Part shown: piece after piece, positions 5,745 to 7,205 of the stretch
Layout of the letters: every line of letters begins with the position of its first letter
How positions within the stretch are numbered: the first letter of the stretch is position 1
NCBI GenBank assembly: GCA_002394535.1
Contig: DGUG01000021.1
Span: 5,788-12,992, forward strand
Direction: 5' to 3'
DNA: 7,205 nt
Origin: Lachnospiraceae bacterium UBA4316
Lineage (GTDB): Bacteria; Bacillota; Clostridia; Lachnospirales; Lachnospiraceae
Program-made: the position numbers and the translations under genes
Notes under the pieces: generated by a model
Seen by the model: only the letters and a program-made list of their open reading frames with translations
Told to the model about the DNA's origin: nothing
Database searches by the model: none

Positions 5745-6368
5745 ATGGCTTATTCGGTTGTTATTGCAGAAGATTTTCGTATGATACGCGAGATATTCGA
5801 ATCCGCGGTACAGGGCGCGCGCGGATATACGCTTGCCTCATCGTTTATGACGGCGGAGGATGCGGTTTCCTATCTGTCGGAGAATGAGGCTGATCTTGTT
5901 CTCATGGATGTGCTGTTCCCCGGAAGCATGAACGGACTCGATGCGGCCGCTGTCATCAAGGAGGCACGCCCTCTCACAAAAATCATAATAGTAACCTCAA
6001 TGCCCGAGCTGACATATATCAGCCGCGCGAAGGATATCGGAGTTGAAGGCTTCTGGCAGAAGGAGGTTCAGGAACAGCCGATACGCGAGATCATGGACCG
6101 CGTGATGAAAGGCGAGATCGTCTATCCCGTCAAGACAAGCACTGTAGCCATAGGCAGAACCACAAGCAATGATTTTACCGACAGGGAAATAGAAATACTG
6201 CGGCTCCTCGTTGCGGGCGCTTCAAATAAAGAGATCGCAGACGCGCTCTCCGTAGAGGCATCCACGATCAAAATGCACATATCCAATATGCTCAAGAAGA
6301 CCGGCTACAGAAGCCGCCTCGAACTTGCGGTAAAAGCCCGGCATCTGGGAATCGCAATCAATGATTAG
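5745..6368 (+). CDS. NarL/LuxR-family response regulator
   Basis: A 207-residue DNA-binding regulator of the usual length for its family. The receiver domain (about 3-122) has all key residues: acidic pair Glu9-Asp10, phospho-acceptor Asp55 in LVLMDVLFP, Thr84 in IIVTS, and Lys106 in FWQKE. The C-terminal LuxR-type helix-turn-helix (about 144-200) reads FTDREIEILRLLVAGASNKE at its start and STIKMHISNMLKKTG at the recognition helix. It is expected to dimerise when phosphorylated by the kinase encoded 12 bases upstream and to bind paired half-sites. The intergenic repeats at 2800-2907 are the nearest candidates, which would mean autoregulation and control of the divergent lipoproteins (inference). 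Its stop lies three bases from the convergent proA stop. Confidence 0.95.
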   Translation: MAYSVVIAEDFRMIREIFESAVQGARGYTLASSFMTAEDAVSYLSENEADLVLMDVLFPGSMNGLDAAAVIKEARPLTKIIIVTSMPELTYISRAKDIGVEGFWQKEVQEQPIREIMDRVMKGEIVYPVKTSTVAIGRTTSNDFTDREIEILRLLVAGASNKEIADALSVEASTIKMHISNMLKKTGYRSRLELAVKARHLGIAIND

Positions 6369-6371
6369 CAT

Positions 6372-7205
6372 TCATCTGATCTGTCCCGTACCGTAAACCT
6401 TGTACTTGTAGGATGTCAGCTCGACAAGTCCCATCGGGCCTCTTGCATGAAGCTTCTGGGTGCTTATCCCGATCTCCGCACCGAAGCCGAATTCGAATCC
6501 GTCGGTGAATCGTGTGCTCGCATTGACATATACGCAGGCACTGTCAACGCCGTTTAAGAATTTTTCGGCATTCTCGGCATCTTTCGTCACTATCGCTTCG
6601 GAATGATGTGTCGTGTATTTATTCACATGTGCTATCGCCTCATCAACGGATGAGACTATTGCAAGCGATATTACGGGGCCTAAGAATTCCGTTGCATAAT
6701 CCTCTTCGGTTGCGTTCTTCATATCAGCCGCCGAACCCGGAGCCAGCGTGAAAGCCCGCTCCCCTGCCCTTATCTCGATATCCTTGGTTTTAAGGCTTTT
6801 GCATATTGCAGGGATCGCTTTTTCCGCGATCTTTTCATGTACAAGAAGTGACTCACATGCATTACATACACCCATGCGCTGGGTCTTTGCATTAAATATT
6901 ATGTCAACCGCCATATCAATATCAGCGCTCTCATCCACAAATATATGACAGTTACCGGTACCCGTTTCTATAACAGGAACGGTTGCATTTTCCACAACAT
7001 TTCTGATAAGTCCGGCACCTCCCCGGGGAATCAGGAGATCAATGTACTTATCAAGACGCATCATTTCATTTGCCACATCTCTTGAAGTATCCGTAATAAG
7101 GCTTACCGCATCGGGAGTTATGTCAACTGATTCCAGTGCTTCGCGAATGATTTTGACTATTGCCGTATTTGAATTGATGGCATCCAGAAGGATCCGGCAA
7201 AATAT
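6372..7205 (-). CDS. proA: Glutamate-5-semialdehyde dehydrogenase (gamma-glutamyl phosphate reductase), 5' part missing
   Basis: The second step of proline synthesis: NADPH-dependent reduction of gamma-glutamyl phosphate to glutamate-5-semialdehyde in the cytoplasm (EC 1.2.1.41). The frame is open to the window edge; 277 residues are visible of about 415-430 usual, so some 140 N-terminal residues lie outside. Family hallmarks are DAINSN near the edge, [57 protein letters not shown] with the catalytic Cys in VCNA (codon 6864-6866), and the C-terminal [20 protein letters not shown]. The GTG at 7074-7076 is internal Val, not a start, because conserved ProA sequence continues upstream of it. Odd: just before DAINSN the family's RGGS-type turn reads CRILL. 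proB commonly lies upstream in such operons, here outside the window. It is convergent with the regulator gene. Confidence 0.95.
   Translation of the reverse strand: MFCRILLDAINSNTAIVKIIREALESVDITPDAVSLITDTSRDVANEMMRLDKYIDLLIPRGGAGLIRNVVENATVPVIETGTGNCHIFVDESADIDMAVDIIFNAKTQRMGVCNACESLLVHEKIAEKAIPAICKSLKTKDIEIRAGERAFTLAPGSAADMKNATEEDYATEFLGPVISLAIVSSVDEAIAHVNKYTTHHSEAIVTKDAENAEKFLNGVDSACVYVNASTRFTDGFEFGFGAEIGISTQKLHARGPMGLVELTSYKYKVYGTGQIR

Noticed and set aside
5740..5745. ATG-TAA minimal frame just before the regulator start
   Set aside because: It is only three bases from the ribosome binding site, too close for initiation; the ATG at 5745 has ideal spacing and opens the receiver domain.
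6404..6429. Inverted repeat ACTTGT/ACAAGT as a terminator for the regulator operon
   Set aside because: The arms are six AT-rich pairs with a 14-base loop and no T run, and they lie inside conserved proA code.
7074..7076. GTG as the start of a short ProA
   Set aside because: Conserved ProA sequence ([15 protein letters not shown]) continues in frame upstream to the window edge, so this GTG is an internal Val codon.

Overview
The window looks like a chromosomal segment from a low-to-mid GC Gram-positive anaerobe of the Clostridia, most likely Lachnospiraceae-like (Butyrivibrio or relatives). The clues are Gram-positive style lipoproteins with Glu/Lys-rich linkers, strong AAGGAG/GGAGG ribosome binding sites, a ProA sequence of clostridial type, and a 7TM sensor plus NarL-type regulator of a kind I recall from this group. 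This placement is inference from protein style, not from a marker gene.

Layout, left to right. (1) On the minus strand, bases 1-2740 hold a tight pair of lipoprotein genes, transcribed right to left: a 620-residue lipoprotein (878-2740) and, 20 bases downstream, a second lipoprotein (857 down to the window edge, 285 residues visible). They share an almost identical leader, an acidic linker and a lysine run, but nothing beyond that. (2) Bases 2741-2904 are a 164-base divergent intergenic region with two perfect 8-bp inverted repeats and a short bulged stem. It also holds a candidate extended -10 promoter placed so that the transcript would begin at the A of the next start codon. (3) On the plus strand, 2905-6368 hold a three-gene signalling operon. 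The first gene is a multi-pass (7TM-type) protein whose kinase half has lost the phospho-accepting His and the Asn of the ATP site. The second is a 3-TM PAS-like kinase with an intact HDxxGQ motif. The third is a NarL/LuxR-type response regulator. The first two overlap by ATGA, and the third starts 12 bases after the second. (4) Bases 6372-7205, minus strand, are the C-terminal two thirds of proA (glutamate-5-semialdehyde dehydrogenase), convergent with the regulator gene and only 3 bases from it.

How it may work together: the 7TM pseudokinase probably senses a signal at the membrane and acts through the separate catalytic kinase, which would phosphorylate Asp55 of the regulator. The divergent lipoproteins are the obvious candidate targets or partners, because they share the repeat-rich control region; this is inference. 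proA is ordinary proline biosynthesis and probably unrelated. No RNA genes, CRISPR arrays, insertion sequences or convincing intrinsic terminators were seen. No gene-free stretch exceeds 164 bases.
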